The notes under the pieces: model-generated
The model's input: the letters and a program-made list of their open reading frames with translations, nothing else
What the model was told of the DNA's origin: nothing
Databases searched by the model: none
Position numbers and translations under genes: made by a program
Assembly: GCA_964633825.1 (NCBI GenBank)
Contig: CAZWHE010000024.1
Coordinates: 1 to 34,237 of the forward strand
Direction: 5' to 3'
Length of the DNA: 34,237 nucleotides
From: CAZWHE01 sp964633825
GTDB taxonomy: Bacteria; Planctomycetota; B15-G4; CAYZWU01
Part shown: positions 1-8,884 of the stretch, one piece after another
Numbering within the stretch: position 1 is the stretch's first letter
How the letters are laid out: every line of letters starts with the position of its first letter

Positions 1-1091
1 ACGACGCCTTCCCGTCCCGTGAGTTCGACTTCATGCTCTCCAATCCGCCCTACGGCAAGAGCTGGAAGAGCGACCTGGAGCGCATGGGGGGCAAGAGGGA
101 GATGCGTGATCCGCGTTACATGATCGAGCACGCAAGCAACCCGGAATACTCGCTGGTTACCCGCTCCAGCGACGGCCAGATGCTCTTCCTGGCCAACAAG
201 CTCAGCAAGATGAAGCAGAGCACCAAGCTCGGCAGCCGCATCGCCGAGGTGCACAACGGCAGCTCGCTCTTCACCGGCGACGCCGGCCAGGGCGAGAGCA
301 ACATCCGCCGCTGGATCATCGAGAACGACTGGCTCGAAGCCATCGTCGCCCTGCCTCTGAACATGTTCTACAACACCGGCATCGCCACTTACGTCTGGGT
401 GCTCACCAACCGCAAGCCCGAGCACCGCAAGGGCAAGGTGCAGCTCATCGACGCCACCGAATGGCACCAGCCCCTGCGCAAGAACCTGGGCAAGAAGAAC
501 TGCGAGCTGGGCGAGGCCGACATCCAGCGCATCTGTGAAGCCTTTCTGGCGTTTGAAGAGACCGAGCAATCCAAGATCTTCGATAACGAGGCGTTTGGTT
601 ACTGGAAGGTGACAGTGGAGCGGTCGTTGCGCCTCCGGGGTGCCGACCCGAACCGCGCCTACAAGGCCAAGGAGATCAAGGAACTGAAGGAGACCGGAGA
701 GCGCTCGGAGGACGCCCCTCCCGTCATCAAGAAGATCCACAAGAAGGGCACCGATCCCGATCCGCTGCATGGTCTCTTTAAAATCGCCATCGACGGCAAG
801 CCTGCCGTGGTCGAATTCGAACCCGACACCGACCTGCGCGACACCGAGCAGATCCCGCTCCTCGAGGATGGCGGCATCGAGGCCTTCCTCAAGCGCGAAG
901 TCCTGCCCCACGCCCCGGATGCCTGGTACGTCGAGTCCGGCGTCAAGGTCGGCTACGAGATCAGCTTCACCCGCTACTTCTACAAGCCGCAGCCGATGCG
1001 CAGTCTCGAAGAGATCCGCGCCGACATCGTGGCGCTGGAGCAGGAGACGGAAGGATTGCTCGGCGAGATCATCGGGGAGGCGGGCCGATGA
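1..1091 (+). CDS. hsdM: Type I restriction-modification DNA methyltransferase subunit HsdM, 5'-truncated by window edge
   Basis: This is the modification subunit of a type I restriction-modification enzyme, which uses S-adenosylmethionine to methylate adenine N6 in the sequence read by HsdS. The reading frame is open back to base 3, so the first ATG at 33 is internal. The N-terminal helical domain and the SAM-binding motif I are missing. Visible are the catalytic NPPY motif (NPPYGKSW, bases about 45-68) of N6-adenine methylases and the conserved downstream block ending in the stretch WIIENDWLEAIVALP. The C-terminal part, with LRGADPNRAY and a charged EIRADIVALEQETEGLL tail, is typical of the HsdM family that pairs with HsdS by coiled coil. 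The stop overlaps the start of the next gene in an ATGA, so translation is probably coupled. Family assignment is firm; methylation activity cannot be judged from a partial gene. Confidence 0.93.
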   Translation, partial: DAFPSREFDFMLSNPPYGKSWKSDLERMGGKREMRDPRYMIEHASNPEYSLVTRSSDGQMLFLANKLSKMKQSTKLGSRIAEVHNGSSLFTGDAGQGESNIRRWIIENDWLEAIVALPLNMFYNTGIATYVWVLTNRKPEHRKGKVQLIDATEWHQPLRKNLGKKNCELGEADIQRICEAFLAFEETEQSKIFDNEAFGYWKVTVERSLRLRGADPNRAYKAKEIKELKETGERSEDAPPVIKKIHKKGTDPDPLHGLFKIAIDGKPAVVEFEPDTDLRDTEQIPLLEDGGIEAFLKREVLPHAPDAWYVESGVKVGYEISFTRYFYKPQPMRSLEEIRADIVALEQETEGLLGEIIGEAGR

Positions 1092-2173
1092 GCGGCAACA
1101 AGAATACTCCGGCCTCCAAGGGGAAGTCGCTTCCCGACACTCTCGACCTCGTTGCCGACATCCGCGGTCTGATCGAAGAAGCGCGGGCCGCAGTGGTCGC
1201 CGCGGTCAATGCCGAGTTGACCATGCTGTATTGGCGGATCGGGAGACGAATTCAAGAAGAATCATTGAAAGGGGAGAGAGCCGAATACGGCGAAGAAATT
1301 CTTGCCACACTGTCGCAAGAATTGACTCGTGATTACGGCCGCGGCTTCAGTTACTCGTCCTTGACCCGCATGATCCGTTTCTTCGAAGCCTATCCGGAAG
1401 AAGAGATTCTTGCGACGCTGTCGCAAGTGTTGAGCTGGTCTCATTTCCGGGAGCTCCTACCCCTCAACAAATCCCTTCAGCGTGATTTCTACACTGAAAT
1501 GTGTCGGGTCGAGCGCTGGAGTGTACGAACCCTGCGCAAAAAGATCGGCTCCATGCTCTACGAGCGGACCGCCATTTCGAAGAAACCAGAAGAAGTCGCC
1601 CGTGCCGAGCTCGACGCGCTCCGAAGCGAGGATAGGATGACGCCGGATCTGGTGTTGAAAGACCCCTATTTCCTCGACTTCCTGGGGCTGAACGACCGCT
1701 ACCTGGAGAAAGACCTCGAAGACGCCATTTTACGCGAGATGGAGCACTTTCTCCTGGAACTGGGAGCGGGGTTCACTTTCATCGCACGCCAGAAGCGGAT
1801 TCAGATCGACAGCGACGATTTCTATATCGACCTTTTGTTCTACAACCGGAAACTGCGCCGACTGTTGGCTATCGATCTGAAACTCGATGACTTCAAGCCT
1901 GGCTACAAGGGCCAGATGGAACTCTACCTGCGCTGGCTCGACAAGCACGAGCGCGGGCCGGTAGAGGATGCGCCGCTGGGCATCATCCTCTGCGCCGGCA
2001 AGAAGCGGGAGCAGATCGAACTGCTGGAACTGGGAGAATCCGGCATCCATGTCGCCGAATACCTGACTGCGTTGCCGCCCAAAGAACTGCTGCAGCGGAA
2101 ACTCCACGACGCCATCGAGTTGTCCCGCAAGCGTTTGGAAGACCGGGAGGCGGAAGGAAGAAGTCCGAAATGA
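1088..2173 (+). CDS. DUF1016/YhcG-family PDDEXK nuclease embedded in the type I R-M operon
   Basis: This 361-residue protein belongs to the DUF1016 (YhcG) family: an N-terminal helical domain followed by a PDDEXK nuclease fold. The N-terminal part carries LYWRIGRRIQEE and two copies of an EEILATLSQ segment (about residues 67-76 and 104-113), ending at LSWSHFRELL, the usual family junction. The nuclease core has DFYIDLLFYNRKLRRLLAID followed by LKLDD, which supplies the D...D/E-x-K catalytic pattern, then GQMELYLRWLDKHE and PLGIILCAGK. Length is normal for the family. It starts in an ATGA overlap with hsdM and ends in an ATGA overlap with hsdS, so it is co-translated with the modification and specificity subunits. 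DUF1016 proteins are recurrent neighbours of type I systems; their role there (accessory nuclease, quality control or independent defense) is not settled. A second, diverged copy lies at 8885-10057. Confidence 0.9.
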   Translation: MSGNKNTPASKGKSLPDTLDLVADIRGLIEEARAAVVAAVNAELTMLYWRIGRRIQEESLKGERAEYGEEILATLSQELTRDYGRGFSYSSLTRMIRFFEAYPEEEILATLSQVLSWSHFRELLPLNKSLQRDFYTEMCRVERWSVRTLRKKIGSMLYERTAISKKPEEVARAELDALRSEDRMTPDLVLKDPYFLDFLGLNDRYLEKDLEDAILREMEHFLLELGAGFTFIARQKRIQIDSDDFYIDLLFYNRKLRRLLAIDLKLDDFKPGYKGQMELYLRWLDKHERGPVEDAPLGIILCAGKKREQIELLELGESGIHVAEYLTALPPKELLQRKLHDAIELSRKRLEDREAEGRSPK

Positions 2174-3657
2174 CCGAATCCAACCACACTTCAGACTTTT
2201 CCCTCCAGACTTCCTTGAAGCCCTATCCCGCGATGAAGGACTCCGGCGTCAAGTGGCTGGGGGACGTACCGGAGCATTGGGAGGTGCGGCGGTTGCGGGA
2301 TACAGCAGATATACACGTCAGCAGTGTCGACAAACACGTGAAGGACGGTGAGACGCCGGTTCAACTCTGTAACTATGTTGATGTCTACAAAAATGAGCAT
2401 ATCTGCGAGCGATTGAGTTTCATGAGGGCAACCGCCACGAGCGAAGAAATCGAGCGTTTTCGACTTGCAAAGGGTGATGTTCTTATCACCAAGGATTCTG
2501 AGGCGTGGGACGATATTGGGGTACCGGCTTTGGTCACTGCTCCTGCACATGACTTAATCTCTGGCTATCATTTGGCCCTCTTGCGACCGAATGTCCACGA
2601 GCTTGCGGGCGCTTTCCTACTACGCGCCATGCAAAGCAAAGGACTCGCTTATCAGTTTCATGTCGAGGCCAAGGGGGTAACCAGGTATGGTCTTTCGTAT
2701 TCTGGCATCAAGTCTGTTCGGTTACCCCTCCCCCCCCTCTCCGAACAAACCACTATCGTTCGCTATCTGGATCATGTGGACCAGCGGGTGCGGCGGTATG
2801 TGTGGGCCAAGCAGAAGCTGATCGGACTGCTGGAGGAGCAGAAGCAGGCCATCATCCACCGCGCCGTCACCCGCGGCCTCGATCCCGACGTGCCCCTCAA
2901 GGACTCCGGCGTCGAGTGGCTGGGGGAGGTGCCGGAGCATTGGGAAGTGGGACGAGTCAAGCGAGCTTCGCAAATCCTCAGAGGCAAATTCACTCACAGG
3001 CCCCGCAACGATCCAACTCTCTATGACGGTCCTTACCCTTTCATTCAGACCGGTGAAGTGGCACGGGCCATGATGACTATCACGGACTACAGACAAACTC
3101 TCAATGACCGAGGGCTTGCAGTTAGCAAAATGTTTCCTGCTGGAACGCTTGTGATGACGATAGCTGCCAACATTGGTGATGTTGCAGTGCTAGATTTCGA
3201 GGCGTGTTTTCCGGACAGCGTCGTCGGATTTATTCCGCGGAAAGGGATCATTCGCGACTATCTTTACTACCTTTTCAGAGCGATGAAGCCCGAATTACTT
3301 CGAGAGGCGCCAGTCAATACACAGGGCAACCTTAATATTGACCGAATCGGTTCTCGAAGAATTGTTATGCCACCTGTCGCGGGGCAGCAGAACATTGTTC
3401 AGTACATTGAGGAACGAACTCGCGGGTTGAATGTAGCCATCGACCACACCCGCCGCGAAATCTCCCTCCTCCGCGAGTACCACACCCGCTTGATCGCCGA
3501 CGTGGTCACCGGCAAGCTCGACGTGCGCGAGGCGGCAGCGAGGTTGCCGGAAGAGGATGACGAATCCGTAGAGCTCGATGGAGCCATCAACTTCCTAAAC
3601 GACGGCGAAGTACTGGTGGATGAAATGGAAACGATTCCCGAGGAGACCGAGGCATGA
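2170..3657 (+). CDS. hsdS: Type I restriction-modification specificity subunit HsdS
   Basis: HsdS reads the bipartite DNA target and bridges two HsdM and two HsdR subunits. The 495-residue protein has the standard two target-recognition domains separated by conserved helices. TRD1 spans about residues 25-195 and TRD2 about 245-420. Each TRD opens with nearly the same segment (KDSGVKWLGDVPEHWE near residue 23; KDSGVEWLGEVPEHWE near residue 244). Each closes with a helix-entry motif, PLPPLSEQTTIVRYLD for the first and VAGQQNIVQYIE for the second. The first helix leads into LIGLLEEQKQAIIHRAVTRGL and the last into LLREYHTRLIADVVTGKLDV. The two TRD interiors are visibly richer in A/T than the conserved frame around them, as expected if TRDs are swapped in from elsewhere. 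Start overlaps the previous stop by ATGA. Target sequence cannot be predicted from the protein. Confidence 0.93.
   Translation: MTESNHTSDFSLQTSLKPYPAMKDSGVKWLGDVPEHWEVRRLRDTADIHVSSVDKHVKDGETPVQLCNYVDVYKNEHICERLSFMRATATSEEIERFRLAKGDVLITKDSEAWDDIGVPALVTAPAHDLISGYHLALLRPNVHELAGAFLLRAMQSKGLAYQFHVEAKGVTRYGLSYSGIKSVRLPLPPLSEQTTIVRYLDHVDQRVRRYVWAKQKLIGLLEEQKQAIIHRAVTRGLDPDVPLKDSGVEWLGEVPEHWEVGRVKRASQILRGKFTHRPRNDPTLYDGPYPFIQTGEVARAMMTITDYRQTLNDRGLAVSKMFPAGTLVMTIAANIGDVAVLDFEACFPDSVVGFIPRKGIIRDYLYYLFRAMKPELLREAPVNTQGNLNIDRIGSRRIVMPPVAGQQNIVQYIEERTRGLNVAIDHTRREISLLREYHTRLIADVVTGKLDVREAAARLPEEDDESVELDGAINFLNDGEVLVDEMETIPEETEA
2236..2286 (+). repeat. Direct repeat, copy 1, opening TRD1 of hsdS
   Basis: About 51 bases from AAGGACTCCGGCGTC to GAGGTG match the segment at 2899-2949 at most positions. 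It encodes the KDSGV-WLG-VPEHWE motif at the start of each target-recognition domain. Such internal repeats are normal in HsdS and can recombine to exchange TRDs. Confidence 0.8.
2899..2949 (+). repeat. Direct repeat, copy 2, opening TRD2 of hsdS
   Basis: Second copy of the hsdS internal repeat (see 2236-2286). The two copies are about 660 bases apart, one TRD plus the central helix. Confidence 0.8.
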
Positions 3658-4017
3658 GCAACCACAGTGGTATGCAAGTGTTGCAGATTGTACAACAGTT
3701 CCCCAACTCCCGAGAAATCCTCGGTCGTTCGGTGGAGGAGTCGACATGCTGGGAATCCGTCGGGTCAAAACTACTTTGATCTGATCCTGGCGCTGATGCG
3801 TGAGCATGAATCGGTCAGTCGAAGCTACGTGGATGACGTGTTGCTGCCGAAACTACCGGATCATCTCTCGCACGAACAGAAGAAAACGAAAACCCACAAC
3901 CTGATCCAGGAGCAATCTCGAAAAGGACGGATCCGGAATACTGGTAGACGGGGTCCATCATCGCGCTGGGTGTTGTCAGATGAGTTTGATAGTTTGATAA
4001 ACAAAGACAGGGATTAG
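3654..4017 (+). pseudogene. Decayed C-terminal winged-helix fragment of an AlbA/RecG-like ATP-binding protein
   Basis: An ATG at 3654 overlaps the hsdS stop (ATGA) and opens a short frame that ends after 41 codons at about 3779. A second frame, open from a GTG at 3667 to 4017, holds the recognisable part: YFDLILALMREHESVSRSYV followed by DDVLLPKLPDHLSHEQKKTKTHN, then IRNTGRRGPSSRWVLSDE. This resembles the C-terminal winged-helix tail (LLL-KLPD-L-EQK--K--NLL, then IRN-GSR--P-WVL) of the AlbA_2/RecG-like putative DNA-binding ATP-binding proteins often found between hsdS and hsdR. A full-length member is several hundred residues, so only the tail remains and the reading frame changes within it. 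Assignment rests on recalled family pattern; nothing suggests a functional product. Confidence 0.55.
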
Positions 4018-4040
4018 CAAAGACGGGAAGGGCCAGCAAG

Positions 4041-4472
4041 TTGGTAACGCGCGTCAATGAAACAAGTTATAAGTTTGATAGCCGATGTGATCGTAGTCGT
4101 TCTATCAAACTGGCGTTACTGAAAACCGATAACCTGATCCGACCCTGCGAAGCGGGAGGTTGGGATATTACGAGCCTGGGGGCGATCCTGTTCGCCCACA
4201 AGACCCTGTCGGCCATGGACAAGTCGAACCGGGTGCGGGCCTGTTACTTGCACGCGTGCCTGCGCTACGTGACCAGCAAGCAGATGACCAATGCATCAGT
4301 CCGGCAGCGATTCGGGATCGCAGACAGGAATGCAGCCACGGCTTCACACCTCCTCGGCGAAGCGGTAGAATCGGGCATGATCTTGGTGCGGGACCCTGAA
4401 GCGGGAACGCGGAATCGGACGTACTTGCCATTTTGGGCATGCCCGCCGGCCAGAGGGGAGGAGGTTGTTTGA
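4041..4472 (+). pseudogene. Internally deleted remnant of a second AlbA/RecG-like ATP-binding protein
   Basis: The 143-residue frame joins two parts of this protein family that are normally far apart. Residues about 24-52 (LALLKTDNLIRPCEAGGWDI, then TSLGAILFA) match the segment just after the AlbA_2 domain, where full-length proteins continue through the ATP-binding fold. Residues about 60-134 (RVRACYLHACLRYVTSKQMT, then NASVRQRFGI and a closing TYLPFWA) match a region near the C terminus. The middle of the protein is missing at the point LFAHKTLSAMDKSN, consistent with an in-frame deletion of a couple of hundred codons. The open frame makes a short product possible, but it would lack the nucleotide-binding part. 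It sits 23 bases after the previous fragment; the two could derive from one locus or from two adjacent paralogues. Confidence 0.55.
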
Positions 4473-4584
4473 TGCGCCGCCTCTTGTTGGCTCGCTATCT
4501 GTATGCCTTGGCTCCTAACTCGATTAAAATCAAGGGTTTATTCTCTTGTCCCTTGTTTGATTGTTGTTTGATGAGAATGACCTT

Positions 4585-7500
4585 ATGACCACGGATACAA
4601 GCGAACGCGGTCTTGAGCGGCTGATCTGCATGGCGCTGACCGGCTCGCCCTGCGATCCGGGCGTTGGGCCGGCCGATTCGGTGGGTGAGAGGCCGGCGGT
4701 CTACGGCGTGGGCTGGATCTGCGGCGACCCCGGCGACTACGACCGCGAGTACTGCGTGGACCTGGTGCAGCTCACCGCTTTCCTGCGCGAGACCCAGCCG
4801 GAGACGGCCGAGTCGCTGGCTCTGGACGAGGACGGTCCGTCGCGGCGCAAGTTCCTGGCACGACTGCAGGGCGAAATCAGCAAGCGCGGCGCCATCGATG
4901 TGCTGCGCAACGGCCTCAAGCACGGGGCGCACGACCTCGACCTCTTCTACGGCACGCCGTCGCCGGGCAACGAGAAGGCGAAGACGCTCTACGAGGCCAA
5001 CCGCTTTTCGGTCACGCGGCAGCTGCGCTACAGCCGTGACGAGACGCAGCTCGCCCTCGACCTGGGGCTCTTCATCAACGGCCTGCCCGTGGCGACCTTC
5101 GAGCTGAAGAACAGCCTCACCAAGCAGACGGTTGCGGACGCGGTCTGGCAATACAAGAAGGACCGCAACCCGCGCGAGAAGCTCTTCGGGTTCGGCCGCT
5201 GCGTGGCGCATTTTGCGGTGGACGACCACGAGGTGAAGTTCTGCACGCACCTGAAGGGCAAGGCGTCGTGGTTTCTGCCTTTCAACCTTGGCTGGAATGA
5301 CGGCGCGGGCAACCCGCCCAACCCCGAGGGTATCAAGACCGACTACTTGTGGAAGCGGGTGCTGACCCGCGAGAGCCTGACAAACATCCTCGAGAACTAC
5401 GCACAGGTCGTCGAGACGAAGGACGAGAAGACCGGGCGCAAGAAGAAAGCCCAGATCTGGCCGCGCTTTCACCAGCTCGACGTGGTGCGCAAGCTGCTGG
5501 CCGATGCAGGGGCCGAAGGGGCGGGCAAGCGCTACCTGATCCAGCACTCGGCGGGCAGCGGCAAGTCCTACTCCATCGCCTGGCTGGCGCACCAGCTGAT
5601 CGGGCTCGAGAAGGACGACAAGCGGGTCTTCGACTCGATCATCGTTGTCACGGACCGGCGCATCCTCGACAAACAGATCCGCAACACAATCAAGCAATAT
5701 GCCCAGGTGGGGGCGACGGTGGGTGCGGTGACTGGGGACGGCAGCAGCAAGACCAAGCAGCTGGCCGGATTTCTCGCCGCGGGCAAGAAAATCATTATAT
5801 CGACTGTACAAACCTTTCCCTTCATCCTCGACGAGATCGGCAGCGAGCAGCGCGGCCGCAATTTCGCAATCATCATCGACGAAGCCCACTCGAGCCAGGG
5901 CGGCAAGACCTCGGCGGCCATGTCCCGGGCACTCTCGGAGGCGGGCGAAGAGGTGGAGGGCGAGACCTTCGAGGACAAGATCAACCGGCTGATGGATGCG
6001 CACAAGCTCCTGCCCAACGCCAGCTACTTCGCCTTTACAGCCACGCCCAAAAACAGGACGCTCGAACTCTTCGGCGCGCCGGCCCCGCAGGCTGACGGGA
6101 AGGTGAAACACCTGCCTTTCCACAGCTACACGATGAAGCAAGCGATCCAGGAGGGCTTCATCCTCGACGTGCTCAAGCACTACACGCCGGTGCTGAGCTA
6201 CTACAAGCTGACCAAGACGGTGGAGGGCGATCCCGAGTTCGACACCAAGAAGGCGAGGAAGAAGCTGCGCCGCTACGTCGAGGGGCATGAGCACGCCATC
6301 CGGCTGAAAGCCGAGATCATGGTGGACCACTTCCACGAGCAGGTGCTGGCGCTCGGCAAGATCGGAGGGCAGGCACGGGCGATGGTGGTGACGTCCGGCA
6401 TCGAGCGGGCGATCCAATACTACCATGCCATCCGAGACTATCTCGCCGAGCGCAAGAGTCCGCACAAGGCGATCGTGGCATTCTCCGGCGAGCACGAATA
6501 CGGCGGGACGAAGGTGAGCGAGGCGTCGCTCAACGATTTTCCGTCGGGCAAGATCACCGAAAAGATCCAGGAGAATCCCTACCGGTTTCTGGTCTGCGCC
6601 GACAAGTTCCAGACCGGGTACGACGAACCGCTGCTGCACACGATGTACGTGGACAAGATCCTTTCGGATATCAAGGCTGTCCAGACACTCTCGCGGCTCA
6701 ACCGCGCTCCGCCTAAGAAGCACGATGTCTTCGTGCTCGATTTCATGAACGACACCGACACCATCAAGGAAGCGTTCTCCGACTATTACCGCACGACGAT
6801 CCTGGCCGAGGAGACCGACCCCGACAAGCTCCACGACCTGCAGGCGGACCTCGACGGCTATCAAGTTTACACGCCGGAGCATATCGATGATTTCGTGGAG
6901 CGTTATCTGGGCGGCGCCGAACGCGACCAGCTCGACCCGATCCTCGACGCCTGTGTGGCTGTCTACAAGGCCGAGCTCGACGAGGACGGGCAGGTTGACT
7001 TCAAGGGCAAAGCCAAGGCCTTCACGCGCACCTACGGGTTTCTCTCATCTGTGCTGCCCTACACCAACGCCGAGTGGGAAAAGCGCTCGATTTTCCTCAA
7101 TTTCCTCGTTTCGAAGCTGCCGGCGCCGGTGGAGGAGGACCTCTCCAGGGGCATCCTGGAGGCCATCGACATGGACAGCTATCGCGTTGAGAAGCAGTCG
7201 GCGCGCAAGATCCTGCTTCCCGACGAAGATGCCGAGATCGAACCGGTACCGACCAGCGGCGGCGGTCACAAGGCCGAACCGGAGCTGGACCGGCTCTCGA
7301 ATATCATCAAGGCGTTCAACGATCAGTTCGGTAACATCCCCTGGGAGGATACCGACCGGGTGCACAAGCTCATCACCGAGGATATCCCAGCCCGGGTGGC
7401 GGCGGATTCGGCCTACAAGAACGCTCAACAGTATTCCGATAAACAGAACGCCCGCATCGAGCACGACAAGGCGCTGGTACGCGTGATGACGGCCGTGATG

Positions 7501-7605
7501 AAAGACGACACCGAGCTTTTCAAGCAGTTCATGGACAACGAAGGGTTCAGACGTTGGATGATGGACACTGTGTTCGGGCTGACGTATGGAGGGAGCGAGG
7601 CCTGA
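4585..7605 (+). CDS. hsdR: Type I restriction endonuclease motor/nuclease subunit HsdR
   Basis: HsdR is the ATP-driven translocase and nuclease of the type I complex. I start it at ATG 4585 (MTTDTSERGLERLIC), giving 1006 residues; an upstream in-frame TTG at 4561 is less likely because family members begin at this MTTDTSE-like segment. The N-terminal PDDEXK nuclease is marked by INGLPVATFELKN, with catalytic E-L-K at about residues 173-175. The superfamily 2 helicase follows: Walker A SAGSGKSYS (about 321-329), VVTDRRILDKQI, DEAH box IIIDEAHSS (about 428-436), motif III FAFTATPKN, and motifs V/VI in ADKFQTGYDEP and VQTLSRLNRAPPKKHD. Length is normal and no motif is missing, so it looks functional. 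It is separated from hsdS by about 0.9 kb of decayed genes but is in the same direction. Confidence 0.95.
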   Translation: MTTDTSERGLERLICMALTGSPCDPGVGPADSVGERPAVYGVGWICGDPGDYDREYCVDLVQLTAFLRETQPETAESLALDEDGPSRRKFLARLQGEISKRGAIDVLRNGLKHGAHDLDLFYGTPSPGNEKAKTLYEANRFSVTRQLRYSRDETQLALDLGLFINGLPVATFELKNSLTKQTVADAVWQYKKDRNPREKLFGFGRCVAHFAVDDHEVKFCTHLKGKASWFLPFNLGWNDGAGNPPNPEGIKTDYLWKRVLTRESLTNILENYAQVVETKDEKTGRKKKAQIWPRFHQLDVVRKLLADAGAEGAGKRYLIQHSAGSGKSYSIAWLAHQLIGLEKDDKRVFDSIIVVTDRRILDKQIRNTIKQYAQVGATVGAVTGDGSSKTKQLAGFLAAGKKIIISTVQTFPFILDEIGSEQRGRNFAIIIDEAHSSQGGKTSAAMSRALSEAGEEVEGETFEDKINRLMDAHKLLPNASYFAFTATPKNRTLELFGAPAPQADGKVKHLPFHSYTMKQAIQEGFILDVLKHYTPVLSYYKLTKTVEGDPEFDTKKARKKLRRYVEGHEHAIRLKAEIMVDHFHEQVLALGKIGGQARAMVVTSGIERAIQYYHAIRDYLAERKSPHKAIVAFSGEHEYGGTKVSEASLNDFPSGKITEKIQENPYRFLVCADKFQTGYDEPLLHTMYVDKILSDIKAVQTLSRLNRAPPKKHDVFVLDFMNDTDTIKEAFSDYYRTTILAEETDPDKLHDLQADLDGYQVYTPEHIDDFVERYLGGAERDQLDPILDACVAVYKAELDEDGQVDFKGKAKAFTRTYGFLSSVLPYTNAEWEKRSIFLNFLVSKLPAPVEEDLSRGILEAIDMDSYRVEKQSARKILLPDEDAEIEPVPTSGGGHKAEPELDRLSNIIKAFNDQFGNIPWEDTDRVHKLITEDIPARVAADSAYKNAQQYSDKQNARIEHDKALVRVMTAVMKDDTELFKQFMDNEGFRRWMMDTVFGLTYGGSEA

Positions 7606-7686
7606 TTACAGTATTCGTGCGCTTCGTGCTACACCGGGTGAATACAGAAGTACGACGAGTAACTGACGAGACCACGATTTAGACCG

Positions 7687-8619
7687 ATGGACGCAACTCA
7701 ACAGAGGGAGCAAGGAATTCGTTTGGCTGCGTTCGAGTGGCTGGCGGAACAGGTGGATATTTACGGTGATGTGTTGCCGCGAACCCTCCTGTTGCACGGT
7801 TTCGAAAACAAAGGACAGAGAATAGCCCTGGTCAGCCAGCAGGGCATCTTCAAACCGAGAGTCTTCAAGAAAATCCCCATATCGATCACGACTACGATCA
7901 AGGGGCCGTACGACGACAGTTTCGATAAGGACGGGCTTCTCCGATATAAATACAGAGGTACGAATCCGATGCATCCCGACAATGTCGGGCTTCGCCTGGC
8001 CATGCAGCATCGAGTTCCGCTGGTCTACTTTCATGCGGTCTTTAGAGGCAAGTACCTGGCTGTCTGGCCGGTCTATATTGTCGGGGACGATCCGAGTGAA
8101 TTAAGATTCACCGTTGCGGTCGACGATGTTGAGTTTGTCGACAGGAGCACACAGGAAGACTGGGATAATCTGCGTGTCGCCGATAGCTCAAAGGACGAGT
8201 CGCGGAGGGTTTACATCACGGCAACTGTACGTCAGAGGTTGCATCAGCGTTCTTTTCGCGAAAAAGTGCTCCGGGCCTATCGCGACCAGTGTGCGTTTTG
8301 CCGGCTGAGACATCTCGAACTCCTCGACGCGGCCCACATAATCCCGGACAGTGAACCCGGCGGCGATCCGATCGTTACCAACGGCTTGGCTCTCTGCAAG
8401 CTGCATCATGCCGCATTCGACAAGTACTTCCTCGGCGTTCGCCCCGACTACACGATCGATGTCAGGGATGACGTACTTGATGAGCAGGATGGTCCGATGC
8501 TCCTTCACGGTCTTCAGGGGTTGCACCGCCGGAGGATTGTCGTTCCTGCACGAATCGCACAAAGACCCGATCCAGAGCTTTTGCAGAGAAGATATGTACG
8601 GTTCCAGTCCACTGGATAA
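7687..8619 (+). CDS. HNH endonuclease with an N-terminal putative DNA-reader domain
   Basis: This 310-residue protein ends in a complete HNH nuclease: CAFC at residues 202-205, AAHII with the catalytic histidine at 217, then NGLALCKLHHAAFD with C237, H240 and H241. The two cysteine pairs fit zinc-supported McrA-like HNH folds. The N-terminal two thirds hold KYRGTNPMHPDNVGLRLAM, LVYFHAVFRGKYLAVWPVYI and FTVAVDDVEF, a conserved block seen in front of such HNH domains. It may correspond to the DNA-binding (possibly sulfur- or base-modification-binding) region of ScoMcrA-type restriction enzymes; that link is an inference from architecture and position. The gene begins 81 bases after hsdR with a weak ribosome-binding site. 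Expected role: a second restriction activity in the same island, perhaps against modified DNA. Confidence 0.82.
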   Translation: MDATQQREQGIRLAAFEWLAEQVDIYGDVLPRTLLLHGFENKGQRIALVSQQGIFKPRVFKKIPISITTTIKGPYDDSFDKDGLLRYKYRGTNPMHPDNVGLRLAMQHRVPLVYFHAVFRGKYLAVWPVYIVGDDPSELRFTVAVDDVEFVDRSTQEDWDNLRVADSSKDESRRVYITATVRQRLHQRSFREKVLRAYRDQCAFCRLRHLELLDAAHIIPDSEPGGDPIVTNGLALCKLHHAAFDKYFLGVRPDYTIDVRDDVLDEQDGPMLLHGLQGLHRRRIVVPARIAQRPDPELLQRRYVRFQSTG

Positions 8620-8884
8620 AGGTAGTGCGGGGTATGTACGCAACCCATGTTTCCGGTTGCACGTCACTTTCCTTCCCGGAAGATGGAAAGAGCAGGAAGA
8701 ATGTTTCGAGCTGCGCGGGGTGGGGGGATGGTTGGTTTTTTTCTGCGTTTGCTTAATGGTGGGGGTGTGCTTTGGTGAAATTCCCTTTGGGACCACTATG
8801 TGGGGTGTGATGAAACTATTTCCTGAGCACTAAGCAGAACATGGGAGATCACCGCCATCGAGGCAAACTTGAAGGAGATCGGGT

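Noticed and set aside
4495..6882. Very long minus-strand open frame (795 codons)
   Set aside because: It is antisense to hsdR and has the Leu/Val/Arg-rich composition expected from the reverse of a GC-rich gene. HsdR on the plus strand carries all motifs.
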